Positions 19,369 to 27,998 of a stretch of 64,000 nt of DNA are shown here, in pieces (position 1 is the first letter of the stretch; every line of letters begins with the position of its first letter). The translations under genes and the position numbers were made by a program. This stretch comes from Neorhodopirellula lusitana (lineage in GTDB: Bacteria > Planctomycetota > Planctomycetia > Pirellulales > Pirellulaceae), in contig NZ_FXUG01000002.1 in the NCBI RefSeq assembly GCF_900182915.1, positions 582,791 through 646,790 of the forward strand, in the 5' to 3' direction. Under the pieces are notes generated by a model. That model was not told the DNA's origin. It searched no databases and worked only from the letters and a program-made list of their open reading frames with translations.

Positions 19369-20094
19369 TTAAGGAAGAGGTTGATCGGCAGGTTGTAGTT
19401 CGGCGTAGACCCCAATCTGATTTTCAGACGGAGCCTTGTCGCCGAATAGCAGCAGCGATTGTTCGCCTACTAGCCAGCGTTCGTCGAGTAGGCGAATGGA
19501 CGCATCCGCGGCGACCAAGACTCGTTCTCGGTCAACGCCCGTGCTGATGACATCGTGGGATTGGCGGAAAACCAGTGTGTGGTCGTCTGGCAAAATGGTT
19601 CCCATTCGCTGATTCGACCGGTCACTGCGCACCAGTGTAGAGATTTTCCAGCGTTCGTCGCGGGGATCTTCTGCAATCCGAATCGTGACGACTGATTCAC
19701 CGGGTGGAACTCCGATCGCCGAGTACCAGTCTGGCTGGGTTTTTCCTCGGGGCAACAGCGTGCTGTAGGCAATCCGGTAGCGAGATGCGGAGGGGGCCGC
19801 GTGGCTCCAGGGGGTGGTGTGGGAGGGAGTGTGGACTCGGAAGCGGTACGTCAGCGGTGTGTCGGTGGGAACCCGCACTGCGGCCAGTTGATTGGCGGGA
19901 ACATCGCCCAGGTTGCCGAACTGTCGCCGGAGTTCTTGGAGCTCAGTTTGTGCCCGTTGCAGTCGCCAAATGGTGAGAGCATTTCCGGCCACCAGAGCCA
20001 ATAGAGTGCCCGCCAAAAGCATCGTTCGTAGCGACCAGCGGAGCCGTTTTTCGCGACGTGGAGGACTGTTTGGAGGCGTGTCGGAGAGGGGCAT
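19369..20094 (-). CDS. Single-pass membrane protein of unknown function
   Basis: 241 residues from ATG 20094 (an earlier in-frame start at 20148 seems less likely). The cytoplasmic N-terminus is Pro/Arg-rich, followed by one transmembrane helix at ~25-45 (MLLAGTLLALVAGNALTIW), a short coiled coil (LQRAQTELQELRRQFGNLG), and a ~170-residue extracytoplasmic domain containing VPPGESVVTIRIAEDPRDE. I do not recognise the domain. It lies directly upstream of the leftward desaturase gene and back-to-back with the ketosynthase gene. Confidence 0.7.
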   Translation of the reverse strand: MPLSDTPPNSPPRREKRLRWSLRTMLLAGTLLALVAGNALTIWRLQRAQTELQELRRQFGNLGDVPANQLAAVRVPTDTPLTYRFRVHTPSHTTPWSHAAPSASRYRIAYSTLLPRGKTQPDWYSAIGVPPGESVVTIRIAEDPRDERWKISTLVRSDRSNQRMGTILPDDHTLVFRQSHDVISTGVDRERVLVAADASIRLLDERWLVGEQSLLLFGDKAPSENQIGVYAELQPADQPLP

Positions 20095-20263
20095 GGGACG
20101 ATTGTAGATCGCCAGCAAGCGACCGTGGGACAACACATGAGACAACACAAAAAACCGCGTGGGCGTTGAGGAAATTTGGCTGGAACGCTACGTTTTGAAG
20201 TCCTACCTGCACTCTCATCGAACGGGCACTCCTCGTGTTCGTTGGTTTTGGAACCAAACTATC

Positions 20264-21523
20264 GTGATCGCTCCTACACTCACATCGCAGCTTCCCGATG
20301 ACCAGCGGATTGTCATCACCGGAATCGGTCTGACCGCTCCCAACGGCAACGACTGGCAATCATTTCGCCAGGCTTTGCTGGAAAAACGTAGTGGCGTTCA
20401 GCCATACGAAATTCGTTATTTTGGCGAGACTTTGGCGGGCGTTTGTGATTTTGATGTCAAGAAATACCAGTCCAAAAAAGACGTAAGACGTGGCACACGA
20501 GCGGGCAGCGTTGGCGTCTACACGGCCAATGAAGCGATCGCTCATTCGGGCTTGGATTGGGAAAACGTCGATCGCTCGCGAGTCGGTATTTATGTCGGCG
20601 TGACTGAGCACGGCAACGTGGAGACCGAAAACGAAATTTTCGTGATCAAGGGTTTCGACTATGACACCAGTTGTTGGTCGCATCACCACAATCCGCGGAC
20701 CGTGGCCAACAATCCAGCGGGCGAAATCGCTCTGAACCTGGGGATTACCGGGCCGCACTACACCATCGGAGCTGCTTGTGCGGCGGGCAATGCGGGCATC
20801 ATTCAAGGAGCCCAAATGTTGCGGCTGGGCGAATGTGACCTGGCGATTGCCGGTGGGACGAGCGAGTCGATTCACACGTTTGGCATTTTTGCCAGCTTTA
20901 ACAGCCAAAACGCGCTGGCCACTCACCAGGATCCAACCGCCGCGTCGCGTCCGTTTGACAAAAAACGCAACGGAATCGTGGTTGCCGAAGGCGGCTGCTT
21001 GTACACGCTGGAGCGTTTCAGTGACGCCAAAGCTCGGGGGGCGGAGATTCACGGCGAATTGGTGGGGTACGCGATGAACACCGACGCGACCGATTTTGTG
21101 CTGCCCAATCCCGAGCGACAAACCCAGTGCGTCAACATGGCGTTGAAGCGAGCGGGTTTGGAAGCAAATCAGATTGACATCGTCAGTACCCACGCGACGG
21201 GCACGATGAGCGGCGATTCCCAGGAATGCTTGGCACTGCGTCAGGTCTTTGGGGAGTGCACCAATACTCGCATCAACAACACCAAAAGCTATATCGGTCA
21301 CGCCATGGGCGCGGCCGGGGCATTGGAGTTGGCCGGGAATTTAGCGGCGTTTAACGACAAAGTGGCTCACCCAACGATCAATGTCGATGAACTCGATCCG
21401 AATTGTGACCTGCCGGGTTTGGTGCTCAACGAGCCCGAGGACAAGCCACAGGTGGATTACATCTTGAACAATTCGTTCGGAATGTTGGGGATCAATTCGG
21501 TGGTCATCGTCGGTCGGGTTTAG
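20264..21523 (+). CDS. Beta-ketoacyl-ACP synthase (KAS II/FabF-like)
   Basis: I take GTG 20264 as start (419 residues), since the conserved fold begins at RIVITGIGLTAPNG; the frame is open from 20159. The condensing triad is complete: Cys172 in IGAACAAGNAG, His310 in STHATGTMSGD, and His346 in KSYIGHAMGAAGALE. THATGT replaces the more usual HGTGT. The enzyme should perform decarboxylative Claisen condensation with an ACP-bound extender. It stands at the head of a rightward set with ACP and a CrtI-like oxidoreductase, separate from any visible housekeeping fab genes, so a specialised lipid or polyene product is likely. Confidence 0.92.
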   Translation: MIAPTLTSQLPDDQRIVITGIGLTAPNGNDWQSFRQALLEKRSGVQPYEIRYFGETLAGVCDFDVKKYQSKKDVRRGTRAGSVGVYTANEAIAHSGLDWENVDRSRVGIYVGVTEHGNVETENEIFVIKGFDYDTSCWSHHHNPRTVANNPAGEIALNLGITGPHYTIGAACAAGNAGIIQGAQMLRLGECDLAIAGGTSESIHTFGIFASFNSQNALATHQDPTAASRPFDKKRNGIVVAEGGCLYTLERFSDAKARGAEIHGELVGYAMNTDATDFVLPNPERQTQCVNMALKRAGLEANQIDIVSTHATGTMSGDSQECLALRQVFGECTNTRINNTKSYIGHAMGAAGALELAGNLAAFNDKVAHPTINVDELDPNCDLPGLVLNEPEDKPQVDYILNNSFGMLGINSVVIVGRV

Positions 21524-21670
21524 CCCGCGGTGCTGATCAGCGGGTGATTCGTTCCGCTACTTTGCGCAACTTTCCTTGATGGGCTTGTGCGACAGCCCGT
21601 CCGGGCCGAAACTGTTGCCCCACGTTAATACTTTCGTGTTCCTAGAAAATTCCTCCTGCTCGCATTATCC

Positions 21671-21922
21671 ATGACCCCCGCTGAAATCCGCGCTGAAATC
21701 ATCGACATTCTTGACGACATCTCTCCCGATGAGGATCTCGACGGGCTGGACGACCAGAAAGCATTCCGCGATCAACTCGAACTCGATTCGATGGACTTCC
21801 TCGATATCGTGATGGAATTGCGTAAACGCCATCGCGTGCAAATTCCAGAGGAAGATTACGGCAACCTGGCTAGCATGCACTCGACGGTGACCTACCTCGA
21901 ACCCAAGATGAAAGATCTCTAG
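21671..21922 (+). CDS. Acyl carrier protein
   Basis: 83 residues, acidic, starting at ATG 21671. The phosphopantetheine attachment site is Ser40 in LELDSMDFLDIV, a variant of the usual DSL motif. Helix I (AEIRAEIIDILDDI) and the C-terminal helices (NLASMHSTVTYLEPKM) are recognisable. It sits 147 bases after the ketosynthase and 124 bases before the second oxidoreductase, so it is presumably the dedicated carrier for this pathway. Confidence 0.92.
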   Translation: MTPAEIRAEIIDILDDISPDEDLDGLDDQKAFRDQLELDSMDFLDIVMELRKRHRVQIPEEDYGNLASMHSTVTYLEPKMKDL

Positions 21923-22046
21923 GGGAAAGTGGAAAGAACCACGGGGCCACAGCACCACAGTGTTGGCTCCGCGGGTTGTTTCACTGGGATTGGACCCTGT
22001 CTTTCCTGTGGTCCTGTGACTCTGATCCCCTTTCCACCTTCGCTGC

Positions 22047-23447
22047 ATGTACGACACCATCATCATTGGCGCGGGAATGAGCGGTCTGGCGGCCGGAATT
22101 CGTCTGGCGCATTTTGACCAGCGTGTCTGTATTCTCGAGCGCCACTACACCATCGGTGGCTTGAATTCGTTCTACCGGATGGGCGGTCGTGACTACGACG
22201 TCGGCTTGCATGCGATGACCAACTTCGCTCGTAAGGGCGATAAGCGGGGACCGCTGGCCAAGCTAATTCGACAGCTTCGGTTTGGCTGGGAAGATTTCAA
22301 GCTGGCCGAGCAAATCGGATCTTCGATTCGATTTCCGGACGTGGCACTCGATTTTAATAACGATATCGAAATGCTCGAAAGCGAGATTGCGAAGCAATTT
22401 CCAGATCAAATTGACGGCTTTCGATCTTTGTGTGGCTCGCTGTTGGATTACTCCGACATGGACGGCGGGGCCCCAGATTTCATGCGTAGCGCCCGTGAGG
22501 TCATGGCGGAGCACCTGACGGAGCCCTTGCTGATCGAGATGCTGATTTGCCCGCTGATGTGGTACGGCAACGCTCGTGAAGATGACATGGACTTTGGTCA
22601 GTTCTGCATCATGTTTCGGGCGTGTTATCTGGAAGGGTTCGGGCGTCCGTACAAGGGCGTTCGTGTCATCCTGAAGAATCTGGTGCGGAAGTTTCGTGGG
22701 CTCGGTGGTGAGTTGAAGCTTCGTCACGGGGTTTCGAAGATTCATGTGGACAATGGTCGCGCCGTGGGCGTGGTGCTGGATGACGGTACGGAGATCCAGG
22801 GCAAGCGAATCTTGTCGTCGGCGGGCAACATCGAGACGATGCGGATGTGCGATGACATCACCACGCCGGACATCGCCAAGGCAGGCAAACTATCGTTCAT
22901 CGAGTCGATCAGCGTGTTGGACCGCGACCCGAAAGAACTGGGGTTCGATCGCACAATTGTGTTCTACAACGATTCAGAGCGTTTCCACTGGAAGCGGCCT
23001 GATGACACGCTGTGCGACACGCGGACGGGAGTGATTTGTAGCCCCAATAACTACATTTACGACAACGACGAAGGGCAATTGCCCGACGGAATTGTGCGGA
23101 TCACGACGCTCGCCAATCACGATCGGTGGAGCGAGCTTCCCGAAGCGAGGTACCGCGCCGAGAAGATCACGCAGTACGATGCGGCGGTGGCTTCGTCGGT
23201 CCGGTTCATGCCCGACTTCCGGTCCAACGTGATCGATACCGACGTGTTCACGCCCAAGACGATTCGCCGCTTCACTTGGCACGACAACGGGGCCGTCTAC
23301 GGTGCTCCCGATAAGCAGTTGGACGGTGCGACCCATTTGCCCAATGTTTATCTGTGCGGCACGGATCAGGGGTTTGTTGGCATCGTGGGCGCGATTGTCA
23401 GCGGCATCAGCATGGCCAACCGTCACTGTTTGGCGACGGATCTTTAA
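22047..23447 (+). CDS. Second CrtI-like NAD(P)/FAD-dependent oxidoreductase
   Basis: 466 residues from ATG 22047. The N-terminal FAD motif is TIIIGAGMSGLAAGIRLAHF, then CILERHYTIGGLNSFY and YDVGLHAM. The C-terminal block is VYLCGTDQGFVGIVGAIVSG. The same landmarks occur in the enzyme at 17896-19341, so the two are probably homologues with different chemistry or order of action. The family is that of phytoene desaturases/isomerases. No phytoene synthase is present nearby, so a carotenoid substrate is not supported by context; an ACP-bound acyl chain is the better guess. Confidence 0.87.
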   Translation: MYDTIIIGAGMSGLAAGIRLAHFDQRVCILERHYTIGGLNSFYRMGGRDYDVGLHAMTNFARKGDKRGPLAKLIRQLRFGWEDFKLAEQIGSSIRFPDVALDFNNDIEMLESEIAKQFPDQIDGFRSLCGSLLDYSDMDGGAPDFMRSAREVMAEHLTEPLLIEMLICPLMWYGNAREDDMDFGQFCIMFRACYLEGFGRPYKGVRVILKNLVRKFRGLGGELKLRHGVSKIHVDNGRAVGVVLDDGTEIQGKRILSSAGNIETMRMCDDITTPDIAKAGKLSFIESISVLDRDPKELGFDRTIVFYNDSERFHWKRPDDTLCDTRTGVICSPNNYIYDNDEGQLPDGIVRITTLANHDRWSELPEARYRAEKITQYDAAVASSVRFMPDFRSNVIDTDVFTPKTIRRFTWHDNGAVYGAPDKQLDGATHLPNVYLCGTDQGFVGIVGAIVSGISMANRHCLATDL

Positions 23448-23775
23448 GTCCACTGGTCACTGGCTCTGCACTGGATTCCCGGGCAAGGGGCTCCAGACAA
23501 CCGCGCTTTAGACAACTGCGCTTCAGCAGCGTGAGACGCGAGAGTTTTGGCGTCGCGGAGTCGCCAGGCTGCGAGAGTCGACCGCCGATCAATTGAACTC
23601 TCTGGCGAGTCCAGCCACGGTAGTTTGTTGGCCGGGACCGGGGCGGGGGCCGGGGGCTGTTGAGCCGATTGTTATGGCTGCATTCATTTTCTTAGCATCG
23701 TGACTGCGCATGAAAAAACCCTGCCTGAAGAATCAGGCAGGGTTCTTGTTCAAGTCGCTAGAGACTCAACACAGA
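23448..23775. other. Intergenic region between convergent genes
   Basis: 328 bases. Apart from the terminator at its right end nothing gene-like is seen; there are short GC-rich imperfect repeats such as CAACCGCGCTT/CAACTGCGCTT at 23499-23524. Confidence 0.5.
23713..23744 (-). terminator. Rho-independent terminator of the Cys-rich secreted protein gene
   Basis: AACCCTGCCTGA (23717-23728), loop AGAA, and its exact complement (23733-23744). On the minus strand a run of six T follows. It may also serve the converging oxidoreductase gene. Confidence 0.9.
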
Positions 23776-24486
23776 CTAGATGTCGGTGTTAGCATCTGGC
23801 GTTGGAGGTGCTGGTGGAGCAGCTTCTTCAACAGCGTCAGCGGCAGCGTCTGCAGTTGGAGCAGGAGGAGCAGCTTGGTCGCTGCTGCTAGGAACTGCGT
23901 CGCCAGCCGAAGGAGCTGCTTCGGCTGCTGGAGCAGCTTCACCAGTCGTAACGCTACCAGGAACCAAAGTTTCGCCTGGAGCCAGTTCGAAGCCTTCGCT
24001 GCTAACTGGAGCCGATTCCATTACGGAACCTTCAACGACGGGTGCGCCTTCGCCACAAGCGGCACATGGAGCGGCTTCGACAGCCATTTCCATTGGAGCA
24101 GCTTCGCAACCACAAGCTGGTGCTGGAGCTTCGCAGCCACAAGCAGGAGCTGGTGCAGCTTCGCAACCGCAAGCTGGTGCTGGGGCTTCGCAGCCACAAG
24201 CAGGAGCTGGTTCGCAGCAAGGAGCTGGAGCTGGTTCGCAACAAACTGGTTCGCAGCATGAGCTAGCTTTTTTAGCCTTCAGCTTAGCAAGCAAGCCGCC
24301 GCCACAACCGTGTGACTTCATGCCTGAGAAAAGGCCGCACGATGAAGCGCCAGCACAATTCTTGGAGAACAGCTTGCTGAACAAGCCGCCGCCACAACCA
24401 CCGGCCTGAGCCGCACCACTGAAGAATAACGAAGCGCCCAAGACCAATGCGAAGGCGGTCGTTCCGTTCACCAAATTCCGATTCAT
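23776..24486 (-). CDS. Secreted Cys-rich repeat protein
   Basis: 236 residues from ATG 24486. This start is chosen over an ATG two codons upstream because GGGAG then sits six bases away. The signal peptide MNRNLVNGTTAFALVLG ... SGAAQA is clear. Then comes a Cys/Gly/Lys region (GGCGGGLFSKLFSK), a core of near-perfect repeats CGCEAPAPA / CGCEAAPAPA with CCEP units, and an acidic Ala/Pro/Glu-rich tail. No enzymatic motif is visible. Cys pairs at regular spacing suggest disulphide cross-linking in the envelope. Composition resembles the lipoprotein at 3543-4199, although the two share no obvious alignment. Confidence 0.8.
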   Translation of the reverse strand: MNRNLVNGTTAFALVLGASLFFSGAAQAGGCGGGLFSKLFSKNCAGASSCGLFSGMKSHGCGGGLLAKLKAKKASSCCEPVCCEPAPAPCCEPAPACGCEAPAPACGCEAAPAPACGCEAPAPACGCEAAPMEMAVEAAPCAACGEGAPVVEGSVMESAPVSSEGFELAPGETLVPGSVTTGEAAPAAEAAPSAGDAVPSSSDQAAPPAPTADAAADAVEEAAPPAPPTPDANTDI

Positions 24487-25005
24487 GTACATCTCCCAAA
24501 AGGTTCGGAGTGATTCGGTGCGATCCGTATTCGCACACCTGAGTTTAAGAAGGTGTATTCCGACCACCCCTGTGATTCGATTCACCAGGAACCGCGACAC
24601 GATGTCGTGGTTCCCGACTCGATTCTCAGTCCCGTTTTCCAAGCGAATGTGAGGAAAGGGGATTTGCGGTAATTTTGCCGCCTGAGTTGAGTTCGGGGTT
24701 ACAGTAACTCCACGCCTACCGATGTCAATTGCCTAGACTTCCCAAAACGACAAGTTCCAAAGCGCTGTCGCCAAAGCAATCTCGGTCCAGGCAGACAGGA
24801 TAGAGATGGTTTTAGTACCCCTTTGGTGGGGTTTCTCGGCTCGTTAGGGTGTCGTGGTTTCCCGAGGGAGCGATTGGCGGAGTCTAGATGCCCTTTGTGG
24901 GGGAGGCCTTTCGGCCGTTCGTCTTTGGTGTCCCGCCGTCTCGGAACTGTTTACGGAGTGGACCCGGTCAACAGTTGGTCGAAAATTTGGAGAAATAGAT
25001 CGGCG
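24487..25005. other. Intergenic region
   Basis: 519 bases between the start of the Cys-rich gene and the end of the next leftward gene. No gene or strong structure was recognised; a weak ACCCC/GGGGT hairpin occurs near 24816-24832. Confidence 0.45.
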
Positions 25006-25638
25006 TTAGCGTGCATCGCCGGCAGTTGTCCCGTCTGGGTTTTGTGCGGTTCGTGCTTCCGGTTGTCCGCCGAGCACCTGGGCCATCAGGTCGCCGTTTT
25101 CAAAATCGAGAACCAATGGTGGCTGATTTGGGTCCATTTCAAGGATTAGACCCGAAATCTTGTATTCGCTGCCCTGCATGACGACGGACCAAACGACTTG
25201 GTAGCTTTCCGCTTCGTTGCTGGCTGGGGCATTACCCGAAGTGTTAGGTTCGCTCCAGATGCAGTGCACCAAACGGCCGCTGCCCGCGGTGATGCCGGTG
25301 GCTGGGTCTGCTGGCATCGGAGTGCTGCGTGTGACGGTGAAGCGGGCGTCAGGCGATCCGATTGGCTGGACGACTTGACCAACTCGCTTCAGTTCAGATT
25401 GTGCTCGGTCAGTTAGCAGCGACATCGCGTCATGGTTTTCACCTCCACGCCGAATACGGTCCAGAAATTGGCTGACCACGGCTTCGGCGTCTTCGGCGGA
25501 GCCTACCGATGCGAGTTGGGCAGATGCCGTCGTCGGTGCGTTTTCGGCTACTTCTTTTTTTCCGCAGCCCACGGATGTGCCCAGCAACAAGACTCCGGCA
25601 GCTAAGCAGCCGGTCAGTCGAGGATGGCGTGCGGTCAT
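25006..25638 (-). CDS. Predicted lipoprotein of unknown function
   Basis: 210 residues from ATG 25638 (longer frame to 25680 is possible). The leader RLTGCLAAGVLLLGTSVGC ends in a lipobox, with GKKE immediately after the Cys. The mature part starts with an Ala/Ser/Thr linker and then has AVVSQFLDRIRRGGENHDAM, reminiscent of NTF2-like or Lumazine-type small folds, and YKISGLILEMDPNQPPLVLDF. I recognise no family. It is probably envelope-attached. Confidence 0.7.
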   Translation of the reverse strand: MTARHPRLTGCLAAGVLLLGTSVGCGKKEVAENAPTTASAQLASVGSAEDAEAVVSQFLDRIRRGGENHDAMSLLTDRAQSELKRVGQVVQPIGSPDARFTVTRSTPMPADPATGITAGSGRLVHCIWSEPNTSGNAPASNEAESYQVVWSVVMQGSEYKISGLILEMDPNQPPLVLDFENGDLMAQVLGGQPEARTAQNPDGTTAGDAR

Positions 25639-26028
25639 TTGAATGCGTGCGGCTTCAATGAATGGGATGGAAAACGCCATGGTTCGGTTCGCAACAGTTT
25701 GAGATGTGTTTGAAACGGGAGCCAGCGAATAACATCATCCGCCGATAGTCTGGGGATACGAATTGGTCAGGCAGAGTGTCAATATCGATCGAACGTCAGG
25801 CATTCGTTTGGGCTTCAGAAATGCATTTCGGGTGCGGTTCACGGCAGCTTGGCTGTCGGATTGAACTAGACCTCGTCGGCTTCCTTTCTTTATCGGAAGG
25901 AACCTGCAACCTCGCGAAGTTGTCTGCGACGTCGGCACGCTACGAAGTGGGCTGTTCAGTGAGGGTGCGAAACTAGGAAGTGTCATTGCGATTGGCACTG
26001 GAACGAACGTGTCGGGAGATTCACCTGA
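25639..26028. other. Divergent intergenic region
   Basis: 390 bases between the lipoprotein gene and the GT9 gene. No gene seen. CTTCC/GGAAG arms flank TTTCTTTATC near 25880-25900. Promoters for both neighbours must lie here. Confidence 0.4.
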
Positions 26029-27117
26029 ATGTCGATCAAAGAGAATACTTCGCCCAGCCTGTCGGTCTTTCAAGGCGACGCCGAAGCGACTCCCGCTGAT
26101 TCACCTCGCATCCTGGTGTCTCGGTTGAGTGCGATTGGTGACGCGATTCTGACGATGCCTGTGGTGTGTTGCATTCGCGACGCCTTTCCCAACGCATTCA
26201 TTGGCTGGGCTGTTGAATCCAAGGTGGTGCCGGTTGTTCAGCATCATCGAGCTCTCGATACCGTCATTGAGCTTCGACCGGGCTGGTATCGGTCGCCGAC
26301 CTCGCTGGCGGAAACACGCAAGCATCTCCGAGACCTGCGTTTTGATCTCACGATCGATTGTCAGGGAACCCTGCGTTCTTCGCTCGCTTGTTATCTCAGT
26401 GGTGCGTCCCGTCGCATCGGTTTTCACGGAAAGCACCTTTGGGATTTGGGTGGCGTGTTAAACAACGAAAAAGTCTCCCCGGTCTTTCACCACCAGACTG
26501 ACCGTGCGTTGGAATTGTTGACGCCGCTTGGGATTCATCACCCGAAGGTGAAATGGGAATTACCGATTGAAAAATCGGATTTGAAGTGGGCCAGTGATTT
26601 TCGGTCGAAGATCAAGTCACCGAGGGTTGCGATTTTGAACCCAGGTGGTGCCTGGGCATCCAACCTTTGGGAGCCTGATCGGTTTGCGTCCACGGCTCGA
26701 TATTTGGCGGATCGCTACGGCTACCACAGTCTGGTGGTGTGGGGCACGTTCAACGAGCGACTGATGGCGGAACGAATTGTGGAGCTTTCCGAAGGGACGG
26801 TTTCATTGGCACCGGACACTTCATTGAAAACATTGGCCGCGTTGATCAAAACCGCTGATTTATTCATTAGCGGCGATACCGGTCCGCTGCACATGTCGGT
26901 TGCGGTGGGTACCAAGACGATTGGGTTGTACGGTGCGACAAGGCCAGGTGATAGCGGGCCGTATGGCCAAGTGGCATTGCAGTTGCAGTATGAGTCCGGC
27001 AGCCGGCGCCATCGCCGAGCCGCCGACAATCGAGCCATGCGGGCAATCGGTGTGGAGCATGTTTGTGCCGTCGTGGACGAGATGCATGCGAAAAAGAGGG
27101 TGGCGCGGGCTGCCTAA
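26029..27117 (+). CDS. Glycosyltransferase family 9 (ADP-heptose:LPS heptosyltransferase-like)
   Basis: 362 residues. The N-terminal donor-independent half has ILVSRLSAIGDAILTMPVV, the GT9 hallmark, followed by DLTIDCQGTLRSSLACYLSGA. The C-terminal nucleotide-sugar half has AILNPGGAWASNLWEPDRFA, TADLFISGDTGPLHMSVAVG and KTIGLYGATRPGDSGPYG. Such enzymes add heptose to lipopolysaccharide inner core on the cytoplasmic face of the membrane. The gene stands alone here; no other LPS genes are near. Confidence 0.9.
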   Translation: MSIKENTSPSLSVFQGDAEATPADSPRILVSRLSAIGDAILTMPVVCCIRDAFPNAFIGWAVESKVVPVVQHHRALDTVIELRPGWYRSPTSLAETRKHLRDLRFDLTIDCQGTLRSSLACYLSGASRRIGFHGKHLWDLGGVLNNEKVSPVFHHQTDRALELLTPLGIHHPKVKWELPIEKSDLKWASDFRSKIKSPRVAILNPGGAWASNLWEPDRFASTARYLADRYGYHSLVVWGTFNERLMAERIVELSEGTVSLAPDTSLKTLAALIKTADLFISGDTGPLHMSVAVGTKTIGLYGATRPGDSGPYGQVALQLQYESGSRRHRRAADNRAMRAIGVEHVCAVVDEMHAKKRVARAA

Positions 27118-27319
27118 AGAGTTGTCCTGAATTCACTACCCAATTCCTTAGCAAGCAATCCTTCGTAGCCGATGTCGCCAGACTTCGGGGATCCTAGTTT
27201 GTCCTAACTCTGGTTTACCTGAGCTTGGGTTTGTCTGAATGTTGCCGAGTCCAGCTACGGATCTTGTTTCGTGAAAGCTTCCAAGGGCCACGTGATCCAT
27301 TCTTGCTAAGGTCGTTTTT

Positions 27320-27898
27320 TTGAAGTCGAGCGAACCCGATCCTGTGTCCGAACCAAAGTCATTGCCTGAGTCGCGTGCTGTTTCCCGGTCGCGGTCAGCG
27401 GTAGGCGGGCACGCGACGCCGGGGCTGCATCCGGCCAATAAAGTTGTGCTACCGCCGATGCGGTGGGTGGACCGTTTTACACACTTGTTGGATACCAAGT
27501 TTCGAATTCCTGGAACGAGCATCCGCTTTGGCGGCGACTTCTTGCTCGGGTTGGTCCCCGGGGCGGGCGATGGAATTAGCCTGGTGATGTCGGGCTTATT
27601 GATCGCAACGATGGCCAAGAACGGTGCCAGTTTTCGGCTGGTGTTGCGCATGCTTGGCAACGTGGTGGTCGATGCGATTGTGGGAACAGTCCCGCTTGCG
27701 GGGAACGTGTTCGATCTGTTCTTTAAGGCGAACACCCGCAATCTGGCGTTGATGCGGGAGTACTATGAACAGGGCAAGCACACGGGGCGATCTTGGCCGG
27801 TGATCGTCGCGATTTTGGCGGTGATCTTGACCGTGTTCATCGCGTTGTTCTTGCTGATTGCCTGGCTCTTGAAAGAAGTCTGGCAGTTCCTTTTTTGA
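27320..27898 (+). CDS. DUF4112 membrane protein
   Basis: 192 residues from TTG 27320; no better start exists in frame. After a ~45-residue polar N-terminus comes the DUF4112 signature LLDTKFRIPGTSIRFGGDFLLGLVPGAGDG. Hydrophobic helices follow (NVVVDAIVGTVPLAGNVFDLFF), then KANTRNLALMREYYEQG and a C-terminal transmembrane helix VIVAILAVILTVFIALFLL. The family is widespread and uncharacterised. Confidence 0.85.
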   Translation: MKSSEPDPVSEPKSLPESRAVSRSRSAVGGHATPGLHPANKVVLPPMRWVDRFTHLLDTKFRIPGTSIRFGGDFLLGLVPGAGDGISLVMSGLLIATMAKNGASFRLVLRMLGNVVVDAIVGTVPLAGNVFDLFFKANTRNLALMREYYEQGKHTGRSWPVIVAILAVILTVFIALFLLIAWLLKEVWQFLF

Positions 27899-27968
27899 AC
27901 CTGCCGATCGACCAAGGCTCGCTGGTCGCGTGGTCCGATTGAGCTGCTACTTTCGTAGCCTGATAGTC

Positions 27969-27989
27969 AGTAGCTAGTAGCTAGTAGCT
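27969..27989. repeat. Three tandem copies of a 7-bp unit
   Basis: AGTAGCT is repeated exactly three times, just past the stop codon of the leftward phosphogluconolactonase gene. Its core (TAGCTA) is a palindrome. Similar GCTAAC-type words appear before sucD. Confidence 0.75.
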
Positions 27990-27998
27990 AGGCGACAG

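Noticed and set aside
20360..21301. 313-codon frame on the minus strand
   Set aside because: Antisense to the ketosynthase, whose active-site residues are all present.
17896..23447. Carotenoid gene cluster
   Set aside because: Two CrtI-like enzymes alone suggested it, but there is no phytoene or squalene synthase-type gene, and the ketosynthase and ACP point to acyl chains.
24100..24260. Regular repeats resembling a CRISPR array
   Set aside because: They encode the in-frame CGCEAPAPA protein repeats; there are no unique spacers or cas genes.
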